The notes under the pieces: model-generated
The model's input: only the letters and a program-made list of their open reading frames with translations
Told to the model about the DNA's origin: nothing
Databases searched by the model: none
Assembly: GCF_041379765.1 (NCBI RefSeq)
Contig: NZ_CP166919.1
Span: forward strand, 2,542,001 to 2,606,000
DNA length: 64,000 nucleotides
Direction of reading: 5' to 3'
From: Thalassotalea sp. Sam97
Lineage (GTDB): Bacteria; Pseudomonadota; Gammaproteobacteria; Enterobacterales; Alteromonadaceae
Made by a program: the position numbers and the translations under genes
Part shown: one piece after another, positions 41,191 to 51,100 of the stretch
Numbering within the stretch: position 1 is the stretch's first letter
Layout: every line of letters starts with the position of its first letter

Positions 41191-42010
41191 TGCGGCGCTC
41201 CGCCAATGTCAGGTTATTATCAACGTAGCTGCTAGTAAGCGGAACCTCTTGTGGTTTACGACATACCGTTAAACGTTTATTCGCCAACAACCAATGTTGA
41301 TGACATAAATTTGCCAGAGCATTATGCTGATGGCTTACGATCATCAAGCCGGTGTTTTGTTTTTGCAATTCAACAATCATGGATAACATCAACTCAACCG
41401 AGGCGCTGTCCATATTTGCCGTAGGCTCATCCAATAGCAATAATTTCGGTTGTACTAGGCACACGCGCGCCAGGGCTAAGCGCTGTTTCTCCCCACCCGA
41501 TAAATGCGTTGCCGGCGTCGCTAATAAGTGCCGTAATCCCGCCATTTTCGCCACTCGCTCCAGTTTTTGTCGAGAGCCCTTACGATAACGATGAGTTATC
41601 GGCAAAGCGATTTGCAGATTATCTAAAACACTGCCTGCGTAAACATAAGGCGCTTGATGTAAATAGGTGGTGTAAGTAAGTAAACGGTTCTTGTGCGCTA
41701 CTAGTGATAACATTTGCCTACCTGACACCCCGTGGTGCACCTTTAGTTCGCCTAAATTCGCATGAATTAATCCAGCAAGTATCTTCATTAACGTAGTTTT
41801 GCCCGAGCCGTTCTCACCTTGCAATAAAATCGTATCACCTTGAGCAAAGCATAAAGATTCAATACTAAACAATAAGGTGTCATTAAAATGAACAACGAGA
41901 TTTTTGCCGTTAATGCGCACGTGATCATCGCCAGTATTTAGTGACTTCGGCGCTTGACTGTTCGGTAAAGCTTGCTTCCCTTTTTGAAAGAAACTCACTA
42001 ATTTGTGCAT
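41183..42010 (-). CDS. tupC: Tungstate ABC transporter ATP-binding protein TupC
   Basis: 275-aa ABC ATPase: Walker A GENGSGKTT, signature LSGGEKQRLALAR, Walker B LLLLDEPTANMD and the switch His in VSHQHN. An N-terminal extension of about 30 residues precedes the nucleotide-binding domain. It is one base after tupB and overlaps the MobB-MoeA gene. Tungstate specificity is inferred from tupA and tupB. Confidence 0.88.
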   Translation of the reverse strand: MHKLVSFFQKGKQALPNSQAPKSLNTGDDHVRINGKNLVVHFNDTLLFSIESLCFAQGDTILLQGENGSGKTTLMKILAGLIHANLGELKVHHGVSGRQMLSLVAHKNRLLTYTTYLHQAPYVYAGSVLDNLQIALPITHRYRKGSRQKLERVAKMAGLRHLLATPATHLSGGEKQRLALARVCLVQPKLLLLDEPTANMDSASVELMLSMIVELQKQNTGLMIVSHQHNALANLCHQHWLLANKRLTVCRKPQEVPLTSSYVDNNLTLAERRND

Positions 42011-42011
42011 C

Positions 42012-42719
42012 TCAATAACTCCTTACCATCGCTGAACCGCGCATCGAAGAAAGTATTAAGTTTAGTATTAAACTTAATAGCAACAACACCAAACCAAGCG
42101 CCACGGCTTGCGCAAACTGTCCCTTACTGGTTTCCAAAGCAATTGCAGTGGGGATATTGCGGGTGGCGTTAAGGATGTTGCCGCCAACCATCATTGAGCA
42201 CCCCACTTCGGTAATGATGCGGCTAAAAGCGGTAATAACGGTCAATAATAGTGGCACCTTTAACTCTCGACAACAGAGCAAGGTACTGGCAAGAGGCCCT
42301 CGACCTAACGTTCTCGATGTTTCCCATACTCGTTTATCTATGTTGGTAAAAGCCGCTTGCGATAAAGAAACAAGAATAGGGATACAAATAAGTACTTGCC
42401 CCAAAACCATGGCTTTTTGCGTAAATAACCAGTGTAAATTACCTAGTGGACCATGGCGGGTGAGGAGAATATAGACCAGTAAGCCAATCACAACCGTCGG
42501 CACCGATTGCATAGTTTGAATACATGAAGTTAATAACCAACGCCCGCGAAATTGACTAAAGGCTAAGATAAAACCAATAAAAATACAGGGAATAATCGTC
42601 AATAAAATTGCTAATAACGACACCGAAAACGAGACTTTTATAATCGACCACAACTCGGTATCAAGTGATACCAGCAGTGTTAATGCGTCAGTAAATAATG
42701 GTAACCAACCATCATTCAT
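42012..42719 (-). CDS. tupB: Tungstate ABC transporter permease TupB
   Basis: 235-aa inner-membrane permease from MNDGWLPLF, whose ATG overlaps the tupA stop by eight bases; the longer frame lies inside tupA. About five to six hydrophobic helices are present, with the binding-protein-dependent permease loop RTLGRGPLASTLLCCRELKVPL that docks with the ATPase. The segment ITEVGCSMMVGGNI is typical of tungstate permeases. Confidence 0.9.
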   Translation of the reverse strand: MNDGWLPLFTDALTLLVSLDTELWSIIKVSFSVSLLAILLTIIPCIFIGFILAFSQFRGRWLLTSCIQTMQSVPTVVIGLLVYILLTRHGPLGNLHWLFTQKAMVLGQVLICIPILVSLSQAAFTNIDKRVWETSRTLGRGPLASTLLCCRELKVPLLLTVITAFSRIITEVGCSMMVGGNILNATRNIPTAIALETSKGQFAQAVALGLVLLLLSLILNLILSSMRGSAMVRSY

Positions 42720-43572
42720 ATTGGTAATTTGCCTTAAACAGTTGCTCACCCTGCACGCGGTAGGCATTTATCAGCGCTTGCCCTTGTTCACTGCTTAGCC
42801 AATCGCTTAACGCTTCAGCCCCTTGATGATTTAATTCCGGGTATTTTTGCTTATCAATTAACATAATTTGGTATGGGTTGGTGAGCGCCTTATCGCCTTC
42901 AAAAACAATACCCAAGTCGAGCTTTTGCCGATAGGTTATATACGTACCACGATCAGACAGTGTATACGCTTGCAATGAGTCAGCCATTAATAACGTTTTA
43001 CCCATACCTTGGCCAACTGACTTGTAATTAGTGAAGTTATGTTGCGCGCCACTACTTTGCCAAATCGCCAACTCTTTTTGTTCGGTACCGGAGTCATCCC
43101 CTCGAGAAACAAATAACGCGTTATGATTGGCAATTTTCTTAAATGCTTGGCGCACGCTATCGCTACTGGCAATATTGGCAGGATCTGAGACAGGTCCAAG
43201 AACAACAAAATCATTTTCCATAAAACGCCGGGCGAGTCGACCATAGCCCTGGGCGATAAACTTAGCTTCGGCACTTGGCGCATGAGTCATCACCACATCG
43301 ACATCGCCTGCTCTAGCTAGGCGTAACGCGTTTCCTGAGCCGGTAGCAATCACATGCACTTGATAACCGGTTTGTTGTTCAAATACCGGCAAAATATTAG
43401 CCAATAATCCAGAATTTTCAGTACTGGTGGTCGTGGCCATTTTGATAATTTGCTTAGGGTAAGTAGCCGCCGCGTAGCCAATTATTGGCCAACAACACGT
43501 TGCCAAGATGAGCAGAGAAAGGTATCGATACGGTGGCAATATGGTTAATAAAAATAAACGAAATAAATGCAT
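42712..43572 (-). CDS. tupA: Tungstate-binding protein TupA
   Basis: Periplasmic solute-binding protein, 286 aa, with a signal peptide ending near residue 35. The TupA anion-site motifs are present: TTTS at 47-50 and SRGDDSGT in the middle. These separate TupA (tungstate) from ModA (molybdate) and WtpA in the characterised families. First gene of tupABC. It implies that the downstream formate dehydrogenase may use tungsten. Confidence 0.92.
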   Translation of the reverse strand: MHLFRLFLLTILPPYRYLSLLILATCCWPIIGYAAATYPKQIIKMATTTSTENSGLLANILPVFEQQTGYQVHVIATGSGNALRLARAGDVDVVMTHAPSAEAKFIAQGYGRLARRFMENDFVVLGPVSDPANIASSDSVRQAFKKIANHNALFVSRGDDSGTEQKELAIWQSSGAQHNFTNYKSVGQGMGKTLLMADSLQAYTLSDRGTYITYRQKLDLGIVFEGDKALTNPYQIMLIDKQKYPELNHQGAEALSDWLSSEQGQALINAYRVQGEQLFKANYQYE

Positions 43573-43889
43573 AGGCAGTAAATTAATCGAAGTTTTTATA
43601 GCTGACTGTCGTTATTCGTTTACTAAGTATGATTGCCGATATGCAAAATCGCAAAAAACAATAAAGATATTGAATTTATTTATAAATTACTGCCAAAGTC
43701 GTCACCTAAACCGGTCTTATAGATTAACCTGGACATCCGCGATAGATTATCTCGGCTATGGTAGCGGGCGTTTATTAGAGCGTTACTGAACCTAGCGCAT
43801 CGCCAGAGCGAATAATGATGGAGAGTATGTGCGAGAGCTCAATCAACGGCAATCCTGGTGAGTCGTTGCTAAGGTAATGTTGTTGTCCT
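43573..43889. other. Intergenic interval between fdhD and tupA
   Basis: About 320 bases holding the tupA promoter. An open frame of 93 codons (43508-43789) on the opposite strand overlaps tupA and has no supporting features. No clear ModE- or TunR-type operator could be assigned. Confidence 0.4.
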
Positions 43890-44801
43890 TTATTCTATAT
43901 GCTTTAAGCGCCAGCTACCATGGTACACATTAAAGCCCTTTTGGGAGACAAAGCCGATTAAGGTGATATCAAAACGTTGGGCGACAGAAATAGCTAGCGA
44001 GGACGGTGCCCCAACCGCAACAATCACAGGAAAACCGGCCATTAATGCCTTTTGTACCAACTCAAAACTTATTCGACCACTAAGTACCACGACGCGTTTA
44101 CTCGATTGCTGCGCTTGTGGCAACGCCATATTGGCACCGATTAATTTGTCCATAGCATTGTGACGGCCAACATCTTCTTTAATCAGTTGCAACTGACCTT
44201 TGGCATCAAACAAACCCACCGCATGTACGCCCCCTGTTTGTAAAAAGGCGTGTTGTTGATCGCGCATGGTATCACTTAGCTGAAGAACCGTATCGATGGC
44301 TAACCAATGAGTGTCGTTATCTAATGTCGGGGTTTGCTTTAGCTCTAATGACTGCAATGAGGTTTTGCCGCAAATACCACAACTCGATTGCATCGTTAAA
44401 TGTCGCTGATATTGTTGCCAATCCGGTATCACTCCATAAGCTAACACCACCTGTACTTTATTGGCTTCGATACCTTTATCATTTGTCACATGAGTTACCG
44501 ATAACACATCCTGATAACCTCGAATAATGCCTTCGCTGTTTAGTAACCCTATCGCCAACTGAGCATCTTGCCCTGGGGTGCGCATGGTTATAGTAAACTC
44601 TTTTTCTTGAGTATTGGCCGATTCATCTTGCCACAGTAAAATAATTTGTAATGGCTCTTCCACCGCAACAGAATCGACATGAGCACGTTTTACTACCTCG
44701 CTACCATGGGCGCGGATACGGATTTTATTAATATGGGTAATACCGCTGTCAATATCACTGGATATCGTGTGTTCAGCAGTTGCTGGCGTTTTGCCCGTCA
44801 T
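43890..44801 (-). CDS. fdhD: Formate dehydrogenase sulfurtransferase FdhD
   Basis: Transfers sulfur from IscS to the bis-pterin cofactor before insertion into formate dehydrogenase, needed for activity. 303 aa; the catalytic pair is Cys141 and Cys144 in SSCGICGK. Family segments VEEPLQI, LLNSEGII and EDVGRHNAMDKLIG are intact. It lies upstream of tupABC on the same strand and presumably matures the FdhA encoded 10 kb downstream. Confidence 0.94.
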   Translation of the reverse strand: MTGKTPATAEHTISSDIDSGITHINKIRIRAHGSEVVKRAHVDSVAVEEPLQIILLWQDESANTQEKEFTITMRTPGQDAQLAIGLLNSEGIIRGYQDVLSVTHVTNDKGIEANKVQVVLAYGVIPDWQQYQRHLTMQSSCGICGKTSLQSLELKQTPTLDNDTHWLAIDTVLQLSDTMRDQQHAFLQTGGVHAVGLFDAKGQLQLIKEDVGRHNAMDKLIGANMALPQAQQSSKRVVVLSGRISFELVQKALMAGFPVIVAVGAPSSLAISVAQRFDITLIGFVSQKGFNVYHGSWRLKHIE

Positions 44802-45199
44802 ATTATTCTCCGTACTGTTAATGTCATATTGAATTCCATATATAGGTTTTAGTATTAGAATTTGGATATTAGATTTTTACATAAGGGGGTAATGCTGTCG
44901 GCCGATACATTACGTCCCGTTTTTTTAAACCGTGTTCTCTGCCTAACCCCAAACAGCCTAAGCCAAACACATTTTGCGCTAAACCTGATTGTACTGTTCT
45001 TCTGGTGATTGGCTTTATCATCACTACTTAGCATAACAACCAGATTATTATCGCCGATATATTGTTATGTAAGTCAATACTTTAAAGCTAGCCGAATCAT
45101 ACTAGCTTGCAAGCAGAGCGACACATCAAGTATGCAAACAAAAAAGGAACCCGATGGTTCCTTTTCAATAAAACAATACGTTAAGCAACACACGTCATA
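44802..45199. other. Intergenic interval with the glnB terminator
   Basis: About 400 gene-free bases between fdhD and the P-II gene. AAAAGGAACC / GGTTCCTTTT with a CGAT loop at 45141-45165 is the terminator for glnB. The remainder must hold the fdhD promoter; no other structure was recognised. Confidence 0.6.
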
Positions 45200-45538
45200 C
45201 TAAATCGCCGCTTCATCTTCTTCGCCAGTGCGAATTCGAATGACACGACTGACATCGGTCACGAAGATTTTACCGTCGCCAATTTTACCGGTTTGTGCAG
45301 TATCAACTATCGCGTTAATACAACGTTCAACGTCTTCATCAGCAACAACAATCTCTAACTTCACCTTAGGCAAAAAGTCGACCATATATTCTGCACCACG
45401 GTATAATTCGGTATGGCCTTTTTGGCGACCAAAACCTCGTACTTCCGAAACCGTCATACCAGTAATATTTACCTCAGCCAGCGCTTCACGGACATCGTCC
45501 ATTTTAAACGGTTTGATGATTGCTTCTATTTTTTTCAT
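45200..45538 (-). CDS. glnB: Nitrogen regulatory protein P-II
   Basis: 112-aa trimeric signal protein that reports nitrogen and carbon status to NtrB, GlnE and others. The start is MKKIEAIIKPF, 16 codons inside the longest frame. The T-loop contains Tyr51 in RGAEYMVDF, the uridylylation site. The B-loop TGKIGDGKIFV is complete. No amtB lies beside it, which favours GlnB over GlnK, but this is not decisive. Confidence 0.94.
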   Translation of the reverse strand: MKKIEAIIKPFKMDDVREALAEVNITGMTVSEVRGFGRQKGHTELYRGAEYMVDFLPKVKLEIVVADEDVERCINAIVDTAQTGKIGDGKIFVTDVSRVIRIRTGEEDEAAI

Positions 45539-45722
45539 AAGCTTTCCCTGAGAATAAGATTTATAACAAAATTCTACCGCTAACATTCACCTATACGCCA
45601 CTCTTTTTTATCTAAATAAGCATAAATAAAATTTTTTAAAGCATAATCTTGTCACCTCATCTAGTCACACTTGTATCAGGTTGCTAAACTAGGCGTTTTT
45701 GAGTAATAACTTGAGGCTAATT

Positions 45723-46553
45723 ATGGATCGCCAGGCAATTATTGATGAAATGAAGGTATTGCCCACAATTGACGTAAAACAGGAAATTACCCGTCGCGTC
45801 GATTTTATCAAAGAGCAACTGTTGCAGTCAGGGTTAAAACACCTATTTTTAGGCATCAGCGGTGGTGTCGATTCATCCACTTGTGGAAGGTTAGCGCAAC
45901 TGGCTATTAATGAGCTAAATGAAGAGCATGGCGGTGGTTATAAATTCGTCGCAATGCGTCTACCATACAATGTTCAAGCAGACGAAGATGATGCACAACT
46001 AGCACTGCAATTTATTCAGCCTGATGTTGTACTGTCTACCAACATTATGGCGGGTGCCGACGGTATCCACCAAGAAGCGGTGACGGTACTTGAGCAAAGC
46101 GGCCTTCTTGATGCCGATAACAATCGCTTAGATTTTTCCAAAGGTAATGTAAAAGCTCGTACCCGCATGGTAATGCAGTACCACATGGCAGGTATTCTAG
46201 GTGGCTTAGTGATTGGTACTGATCACAGCGCCGAGAATATTACCGGTTTTTACACAAAATGGGGCGATGGTGCATGTGATATGGTGCCACTGTTTGGTTT
46301 AAACAAACGCCAAGTAAGACAACTTGCCCAAGCGCTCGGTGCACCAGAAAAATTAATATACAAAGCACCAACCGCTGACTTAGAAGAGTTAGAGCCAGGC
46401 AAAAAAGACGAAGATGCCTTAGGTTTAACCTATGATCAAATTGATGACTTCTTAGAAGGTAAGGCAGTTGCTCTAGAAGTAGAACAACGCTTAGTTGATA
46501 TTTACCTTAAAACGCAGCATAAACGTCAGCCAATTCCAACGGTTTACGATTAA
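45723..46553 (+). CDS. nadE: NH3-dependent NAD+ synthetase
   Basis: Last step of NAD synthesis, amidating deamido-NAD with ammonia and ATP. 276 aa from the ATG preceded by TTGAGG; an upstream TTG is less likely. The PP-loop SGGVDS is at about residues 46-51. It lacks the glutaminase domain, so it depends on free ammonia. Divergent from the P-II gene, possibly linking both to nitrogen supply. Confidence 0.95.
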   Translation: MDRQAIIDEMKVLPTIDVKQEITRRVDFIKEQLLQSGLKHLFLGISGGVDSSTCGRLAQLAINELNEEHGGGYKFVAMRLPYNVQADEDDAQLALQFIQPDVVLSTNIMAGADGIHQEAVTVLEQSGLLDADNNRLDFSKGNVKARTRMVMQYHMAGILGGLVIGTDHSAENITGFYTKWGDGACDMVPLFGLNKRQVRQLAQALGAPEKLIYKAPTADLEELEPGKKDEDALGLTYDQIDDFLEGKAVALEVEQRLVDIYLKTQHKRQPIPTVYD

Positions 46554-46610
46554 TTATTGTATCGTCCAGGCTATTAAAGGTGCGGATTACACATAGCCAA
46601 TAGCTATTAT

Positions 46611-46636
46611 AAAACGCGACTTAAGGTCGCGTTTTT
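46611..46636 (+). terminator. Intrinsic terminator after nadE
   Basis: AAAACGCGAC / GTCGCGTTTT stem with a TTAAG loop, followed by T residues. It separates nadE from the fimT-like gene. Confidence 0.88.
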
Positions 46637-46722
46637 ATTAGCAAAGTTTCGTCATTAACTTTTGAGTTATTGCGGATTTACTGCTAAGTTTAAATTATAA
46701 CAATAACAAAAATGAGATAGCT

Positions 46723-47283
46723 ATGAAGGTGTTAACACGAGGTTTAGGTTTTAGCTTCTTAGAAGTGCTCATCACCATTTTAATTCTCTCAATACTTGCC
46801 AGTATCGCACTGCCAAACATGAATGATTTTATCGAAAAAATGGCGGTGGAAAACGAAGCGTCGCAAGTTCATCGAATCTTACTGGCTGCCCGCAATAGCG
46901 CAATTAACAAAGAACAAACGGTTATTGTCTGCCCTCTTGATGATGATGGCAGCTGCACAAGCAACTGGACCAATGCCATCTCCGCATTTACCGATAATAA
47001 TAATGATAACAGCTATCAGGCAGCAAATGATGAGCTGATCAAAGTAAAATCAGCAACCTCAGGTCGTCAACAAATCGCCTTTAACACCGACAAAGTGATG
47101 TTTGATGCAACCGGTAAGCGTATTGATAGCCAGTCGCGCACCTTCTCCATTTGCTCCGCCATTAAAAGCCAGTTTAATAAAGGTGTTACCGTATCTCAAT
47201 TAGGTCGCGTATATCAATCGCAAGACATTGATGCTGATGGCAAAGATGAAGATAGATTGGGGAATGAGATCAGCTGCTCTTAA
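46723..47283 (+). CDS. fimT: FimT/GspH-type minor pilin, first cluster
   Basis: 186-aa prepilin with a short leader MKVLTRGLG and the cleavage motif G|FSFLE (Glu at +5), followed by the hydrophobic N-terminal helix. The C-terminal half has the GspH/FimT beta domain. An acidic D-I-D-A-D-G-K-D-E-D stretch near the C-terminus resembles a calcium-binding loop. It is transcribed toward the pilV-tapY2 operon on the other strand. Confidence 0.85.
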   Translation: MKVLTRGLGFSFLEVLITILILSILASIALPNMNDFIEKMAVENEASQVHRILLAARNSAINKEQTVIVCPLDDDGSCTSNWTNAISAFTDNNNDNSYQAANDELIKVKSATSGRQQIAFNTDKVMFDATGKRIDSQSRTFSICSAIKSQFNKGVTVSQLGRVYQSQDIDADGKDEDRLGNEISCS

Positions 47284-47395
47284 AACATTCAGCAAATAGC
47301 AGCCCAACAAAAAACGCAACCTATCTACCCTCAAGCGTCTTTCGTGAAGACCATGCTTTTCCTTAAATGCCTTGGTTTAAGTAAAAGCTAATAAT

Positions 47396-47737
47396 CTAAC
47401 GAGCCAGGCTGCTTTCTATTTGACGAGCTTCTCCACTTTTAAACCGTTGACCTTCCTTTTTACATTCAAAGACTTTAGTGACCATAATCTGGTTATTGGC
47501 AACGTTGGTTGGGATCATCATGCCCACTAAGTTTCTTTCTAGCGATTTATAGGCTGAAACGGGGAGTCTTGTGTAATATAACTGTTGCTCACCACCTTCA
47601 ACCTCGACAAAGCATTTCGCTTCTATTTTTGGCTGACGAAACTTTGCCTGCGGATCATGTTGTGACGAACGATTTTCGGCATTCGCAGAGCCACTGCAAA
47701 CAATAAAAGCCAACAGCATCATGTTACGTAAAAGCAT
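47396..47737 (-). CDS. tapY2: TapY2-like pilus-associated secreted protein
   Basis: 113 aa with a signal peptide (about 1-20, ending ANA) and a small domain holding two cysteines (in AKCFVEV and FECKKE) that may form a disulfide. It starts one base after the pilE stop, with its ribosome site GGGAGAGA inside pilE. Small proteins at this position in Alteromonadales are named TapY2. I recognise it mainly by position, size and cysteine pattern; function unknown. Confidence 0.6.
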   Translation of the reverse strand: MLLRNMMLLAFIVCSGSANAENRSSQHDPQAKFRQPKIEAKCFVEVEGGEQQLYYTRLPVSAYKSLERNLVGMMIPTNVANNQIMVTKVFECKKEGQRFKSGEARQIESSLAR

Positions 47738-47738
47738 G

Positions 47739-48149
47739 TTATCTCTCCCAGCAGTTAGTCGACGTAGCCGTTCTTACGCCAACATCATTTATCATCAATT
47801 CTTTACAAACACTGTCTTTGCTTGCCTGAGTTCCTAACGCGGTTGCTTTTAAGGTAAAGCTTGCAGCGCTGGCCGTTGCAGCAATACTGTATAATCCAGA
47901 ATTCGTGATCATTGGATTTGCTGATGCACCAAGCTTAGTTAAATCCGCTGCATAGGTGCGCATATCACTGTAATACTGTTCTTGTAAACTGGCCAAGCGC
48001 ACGAGCTCAGTCATTGCTTCAGAGCGATTAGTACGGGTAACGTACTCGGTATAACTTGGCGTCGCAATAGCCGCTAAAATGCCGATAATGGCAACGACAA
48101 TAAGCACCTCAATCAAGGTAAACCCTGAAGCTCTTCGGTTAGCATGCAT
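47739..48149 (-). CDS. pilE: Type IV minor pilin PilE
   Basis: 136-aa pilin-like protein with leader MHANRRASG and cleavage motif G|FTLIE. A hydrophobic helix and a short globular domain with two cysteines (SVCKEL, TNCWER) follow, likely a D-loop disulfide. It is a minor pilin, not the main subunit, judging from its place after pilY1. It starts shortly after the pilY1 stop with GGAG before the ATG. Confidence 0.9.
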   Translation of the reverse strand: MHANRRASGFTLIEVLIVVAIIGILAAIATPSYTEYVTRTNRSEAMTELVRLASLQEQYYSDMRTYAADLTKLGASANPMITNSGLYSIAATASAASFTLKATALGTQASKDSVCKELMINDVGVRTATSTNCWER

Positions 48150-48154
48150 AAATA

Positions 48155-51100
48155 CTACTCCTCAACATACAAATAGGTGCGCATGGTTTTCAGCGAGACA
48201 CCTTCGGTTTGATCACAATCTTCGGCATTACATAATGTCAGAGTGCCTTCACCATCGCCCTTCCCCACACCAACGAAACGAATTTTAGGGGCTTTATTGG
48301 TCACGGAGCCTATCGGTGGGATCACCACAGTTGGTGCATCAGGGATACGTTCGCCAAGCGACAGACTGCGCCAATCATAAACTCCTTGGCCGGTATTTAA
48401 ATCAATCGCGTACAACTTCCCTTCGCCCATTTCCAAAGCACATTGATTGGCAACGGTTTCATCAACACTAGGCGGCGTAAATGAGGTAAAATAGCCAATT
48501 CCGGATACAGCGACCGCCATAGATAAACTTTTCTCAGCGGAGCCAGTTAAATCGATATACCACCCAGATTTACTGCTGACATCAAGATCGACACTGTCTA
48601 TCGCATCACTGGTTGTCGCACTGTCGTAAGGGCTTACGGTATAATCCATTAAATTGGATTCGGTAATGGCAAATGGGATCTCGTTATTTGGCATCGATTT
48701 GGTGAGGATATTATCGTCTTTTAACATATAAAGGCGGTTTTCAGTGACGCTTGTACGCGGTCTGGTACGATCACCACTGCCGATAAGTAAGACATCATAG
48801 GGGCGCTCTTGTCGTGTTATGATGTCCTCATTATTGTACTTGGTTGTTTTCGTGTAAGTGAATACGCCTCGCGCTATCGATGGCTCATAAAAAAAACGTC
48901 TATCGGTTGCTTCGGTTGTGCCGCCTAAGCTGGCAAATTTAAATGCGGTCCATGGCGCTTTGTCATCACTAGGGTTAGCACCTGGCATGTCGATCCGCCA
49001 TATATTACCGCCAGTATCGGCTGCATATAAGCGATCCACATAGCCATCAGAATCGCTGTCCATAATGGCAGTATCCGCGGCAATCGAATCGCTAATACCC
49101 CACAACTCGGTCCATTTTCCAACGTCGTTAGACTCAGGGCTTGCTGACCACAACAAGTTGCCTGTTTTAGCATCGAGCATAAACACAGCACGTCCACGAC
49201 TATCGGCGCTACCAACACCACTGAGATCTTTATTGGTATCATAACCACCGCTAATAAATAGCACCGGCTTTGCAACACCATTGTCATCAATATTGAGCAG
49301 ACTATATGCAACTTTCGCTTTTGCCCACGACTGAGCTAATTCGCCCATTCCAGGACTATTATCATCAATACGCCACATTAACTGGGGGATATCAGGATTG
49401 GATACATCTAAAGCGTAATACGCTGTGCCACCGCGACGTAAGCCGAAGAACACCCACACTTTATCGTTGCCACTGATGGTACCATCACCATTTTCGTCAT
49501 ATCGATACACCGTTGCAGAGCCATCGACACCATAAACTTTATCGTCATTTAAGGTGTTATCCAATAATGTTTGATAGTTTGGAAAAAACTCTTTCGGCAT
49601 AAACGCCCAAGTTTCAGCAACCGAATCACCGTTATCCTGAAACATATGAAACGCGCCGGCATTAGTGCCCAATAGAATACGAATATCTTGATTATCCTCG
49701 GTTCCACCATAATTAATCACTAACGGTTTGGAATGAAGAGGATCACCAAAAACATCTTCACGGATATCAGTGGTATCGCCATCATCATCAACATCTCTAA
49801 TATCGATACCTATCGCCCAGCGCATAAGATTCGCGGTTACCTCTTGCTGAGCACTTTCTGAATTTGAATCATCAACACTTGACGTACTTTCTAGCTCATA
49901 ACCGCCTGAATCATATAAAGCAACTTCGAACCCAGCATCGTTTAAAGCTTCTTGTAGGCCACCATCGTTTAAAGCTTGATTGAGGTTATCAGCAGTTAAT
50001 AACTCCAATCCGCCGTTTTCAGCAGTGTCGGTGTATACTTTACGCGATGTTATGGTTTGGAACATTTCCACAACACCGCCTGCGCCGACCTTTTCGCCAT
50101 CAGCAACATCACTGGTCCCCCAAAACGTATACGCCCCGGCGTTAATTTCGCCATTTGAGTCGATGGCATCTATGCCGTTGCGGTCAACAATAGTGCCCTC
50201 ATTTAATTTTAACTTTTTCAAGTTACCACGCCAACGCGGTGTGATATTAGGCAAAAACATCGCGTAATATATGCTGTCGAGTGTTTCGGTGCGGTCGAAG
50301 TTGTTGGCTGATACCGCTGGCGATGAAAAGCTGGTATCTATCGCTAGTACTTCAAGCAACGCCGATTGTAAGGATGATAATAACGAGGTTGCGTCCCGTG
50401 CGGGGAAGTACTTACCACCACCATTAGTCGCTGCAGCGGTTAATAATCGACCTGCATTGTTCACCGCATCATCACCAAAGCCTATGGTATAGAGGATAGA
50501 TTGTTGTCTGCCTGGTAAGTCGGGGTTAATGTCGTTGTTATACATATAATCTGCTAAGGCAGGCAAATAGCTGGTATGCTGATTTCCCGTGTCAATCCAC
50601 ATCGTCTTAGAACTATCAAGTCCGTCAAGAGCAGCCAATGCCGCGTTACTGCTCGTGTCATTATAGGGCCGACCATCCGTGATCATAATGGTATAGATGG
50701 TATTGGAACAGTTTTTATAAGGCGTGGTGTAACGATCTACGAGCTCAGTTGATATTATGTTGCCATTTGCGTCTCGCTCCTCTATTCGCAATATACTTTG
50801 CGGTGTACCGCTTCTGTGCCCGTAAATGGGTGTCATACCACCGTAGTATCGCATCGCTTCATGCAATGTTTCGCAAAGGGGCGTAACGCCGTTAGCAGTA
50901 AGGCTATTGACCATGTTGACATAGTCGGTTTCTTTACCGCCAGACAAGTCACTTATATCAAATACGACACGGCCACCTTCTTGACCACTAAATACCATTA
51001 AACCAAAATCGATACCAGGTGCCGCTTGCACTAAGTTATTGACGGTTTCTTGGGCAATAGCGATTCGCGTTTTTTGTACAGCGCCGACTTGATAATACCA

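Noticed and set aside
43508..43789. 93-codon frame opposite tupA
   Set aside because: Overlaps the tupA signal-peptide region on the opposite strand and shows no coding features.
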